Below are positions 31,751 through 33,018 of a stretch of 33,018 nucleotides of DNA, piece by piece (position 1 is the stretch's first letter; each line of letters begins with the position of its first letter). Made by a program: the position numbers and the translations under genes. Source of the stretch: JACRDV01 sp024860865 [NCBI: Methanobacteriota archaeon] (lineage in GTDB: Archaea > JACRDV01). The notes beneath the pieces are model-generated. The model was not told the DNA's origin. It ran no database searches and worked only from the letters and a program-made list of their open reading frames with translations. The stretch spans positions 1 through 33,018 of the forward strand of contig JACRDV010000066.1 of NCBI GenBank assembly GCA_024860865.1. The letters run 5' to 3'.

Positions 31751-32770
31751 TTAGTAGTTATGCTGAACATATCTATTAACCGCAACTTCTACTAAATCGA
31801 GCATGTAATCGTTTACTCGATTTAAACCATCGCAAAATGATTTTGTGCTGACCGCAACTTTAGAGTTTTTAATTGCCAGTGGATCTAATTTGTTTAATTC
31901 CAATCTGAAAGCATCATGGAGCCTATGTACTTCAATTGCTAAATTAAGGTCTTCTTTGAAAAGAGCATCTAATGATTTCTCATGCATCTCTTTCATTCTA
32001 AGTATAAAACTCAGTAGTTTTTTTCTTAATGATTCTTCAGTTTTTATAGTTAATAATTCTTTAGCATCCTTCGAAATTATTTCTATATTTTCTATCATTT
32101 TCAATGACGCTTTAATTACTATTCGATAACCTAGGCATTGGATAACATCTTTTAAGCCAATTTTTAGAGCGATTTCTTTGTTTTTAACTCCAGCAATTAA
32201 TTGGCGGAGAAGAAGTGAATATATTTTTCTCGCTTCTTGTAATTGATGTGAGATACCTTCCATTGAACTTACATCCTTTTTCTCAAGAGCAGAATAAATT
32301 TCATCGAACATAAGCGAGAGAATTGATCCTAATCTTCTTACCAATGGGCGAAGTGAAAATTTTAAAGGATCTATAAGACTCTGTATTGTTAGGCTATCCG
32401 CTTTTTCTTCAAGTATAGCAAGACCGTGATAAGCATTTACGACATTGTCTATTTCTTTGATTCTATCAAAACTGATTTTTTTACCTGATTTAATTTTAAT
32501 TAAATCGTAGCCAATATGGTAGCAAGCTTGAATAAGTTCTTTTAACATACCTGGTTTTAAATCTTCAATATTAAAACTCTTTTCAATTATTGGTTTTTTT
32601 TCTAAGAGAGCAACTGGCAATAATTTTAAAGACCCATCCTCTTCTTTTGTTATGTTAAGACTATCTCCAGGCCTAAGATTGTTTTCGGTTATCCATTCTT
32701 TAGGCAAAGTTATAGTAAAACTAGATTTCCCAACCAATTGAAGTTTTCTGATTTTCATACTGGTTTTCAT
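31751..32770 (-). CDS. AbrB-PhoU domain regulator
   Basis: The 339-residue protein joins an N-terminal AbrB/SpoVT DNA-binding hairpin (MKIRKLQLVGKSSFTITLPKEW then LRPGDSLNITKEEDGSLKLLP) to two PhoU-like helical bundles (about 95-200 and 210-335). PhoU bundles bind metal clusters and link phosphate status to transporters. In archaea this fusion is commonly near phosphate uptake genes, but none is here; neighbours are hisC and the nitrogen operon. An ATG at 32758 is a possible alternative start. AT-rich elements at its promoter match the amtB promoter, suggesting autoregulation and shared targets. Confidence 0.85.
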   Translation of the reverse strand: MKTSMKIRKLQLVGKSSFTITLPKEWITENNLRPGDSLNITKEEDGSLKLLPVALLEKKPIIEKSFNIEDLKPGMLKELIQACYHIGYDLIKIKSGKKISFDRIKEIDNVVNAYHGLAILEEKADSLTIQSLIDPLKFSLRPLVRRLGSILSLMFDEIYSALEKKDVSSMEGISHQLQEARKIYSLLLRQLIAGVKNKEIALKIGLKDVIQCLGYRIVIKASLKMIENIEIISKDAKELLTIKTEESLRKKLLSFILRMKEMHEKSLDALFKEDLNLAIEVHRLHDAFRLELNKLDPLAIKNSKVAVSTKSFCDGLNRVNDYMLDLVEVAVNRYVQHNY

Positions 32771-32774
32771 AAAT

Positions 32775-32866
32775 CTATATAGTTTTTTTATTAGTTATAT
32801 ATCTTACTGTTTTTCTTGAATTAAATATATAAGAATAAACTATATAAGATAAAACTATATAAGAAT
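32775..32866. promoter_or_regulatory. Divergent promoter with three 15-bp-spaced TATATAAGA repeats
   Basis: TATATAAGA occurs at 32826-32834, 32841-32849 and 32856-32864, exactly 15 bases apart; the last two copies extend to AAACTATATAAGA. Next to them, 32775-32815 carries the element shared with the amtB promoter. The region lies between the minus-strand AbrB-PhoU gene and a plus-strand start at 32894, so it probably holds both promoters and operators for an AbrB-type protein. Confidence 0.55.
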
Positions 32867-32893
32867 ATTTTTTTGAAAGAAAGGCGAGAAATT

Positions 32894-33018
32894 ATGACTA
32901 TGGCCAGTAGTGACGACAAACTAAAAGAATAAGGAATGGGAGATTGAAAAGACATGAAGTAAGTGTAGTTGGTGGTTTAATGAAGCAAATGCCAGCGTTT
33001 TGGGGATGCACGCTTGCA
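32894..33018 (+). pseudogene. Start of an unidentified gene, probably frameshifted, cut by the window edge
   Basis: An ATG at 32894 with GGCGAG before it and ACTATATAAG about 35 bases upstream opens MTMASSDDKLKE and meets a stop at 32930-32932. A -1 shift near there would continue into RNGRLKRHEVSVVGGLMKQM and PAFWGCTLA, which is open to the end. A separate TTG start at 32944 is the alternative. No family is recognised from so short a piece. Confidence 0.35.

Noticed and set aside
31668-31754. 28-residue plus-strand ORF between hisC and the PhoU-domain gene
   Set aside because: No ribosome site, and the end overlaps the convergent gene by 4 bases; too little support.

Overview
The window is AT-rich archaeal DNA. 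It carries both topoisomerase VI subunits, aIF1A, RIO1 kinase, a two-KH Dim2-like protein, an archaeal-type TyrRS, a GfcR-type HTH-PRTase regulator, AbrB-PhoU and VapBC proteins, and a tRNA with bulge-helix-bulge introns. A ribosomal protein L13e gene points to the TACK/Asgard side of the Archaea; a Bathyarchaeia-like organism is my best guess, but that is inference.

Layout. (1) 1-919 is decayed DNA with frameshifted PIN and AbrB toxin-antitoxin remnants. (2) 920-1521 is a DUF5678 gene overlapping a retropepsin-like protease gene. (3) 1673-11139 is an ion-homeostasis island: P2A-type Ca2+ ATPase, Ca2+/cation exchanger, pentameric ligand-gated ion channel homologue, two CPA2 cation/proton antiporters plus the collapsed remnant of a third, and an MscS channel. 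(4) 11402-13037 holds small Cys-rich proteins and a BrnT-like toxin followed by an AbrB-like partner. (5) 13067-13186 is a tRNA-Asn(GUU) best explained by two introns (30/31 and 37/38). (6) 13255-21631 is an information-processing block: L13e convergent with a long minus-strand run gfcR-tyrS-aIF1A-rio1-dim2-top6B-top6A. Top6B is interrupted by a 531-residue LAGLIDADG intein in its ATP-lid motif. aIF1A has no ATG, GTG or TTG able to give a complete protein and appears to start at CTG. (7) 21730-24936 holds purB and guaA, separated by a decayed gene. (8) 24963-26065 holds vapBC between two copies of a near-identical 21-bp sequence. (9) 26183-30472 is a nitrogen-assimilation unit: amtB, glnK, a 26-codon ORF, an amidohydrolase, glnA and a 103-residue unknown protein. 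(10) 30554 to the end holds hisC, a minus-strand AbrB-PhoU regulator, and the start of a probably frameshifted gene.

How the genes fit together. Ammonium enters by AmtB under GlnK control and is fixed by GlnA; GuaA, PurB and HisC use glutamine or feed nucleotide and histidine synthesis. A roughly 40-bp AT-rich element occurs both in the amtB promoter and immediately upstream of the AbrB-PhoU regulator, suggesting that this regulator may control both. The most notable items are the CTG-started initiation factor, the double-intron tRNA-Asn, the intein splitting the Top6B ATP lid, and the archaeal ligand-gated channel inside a Ca2+/H+ transport island.
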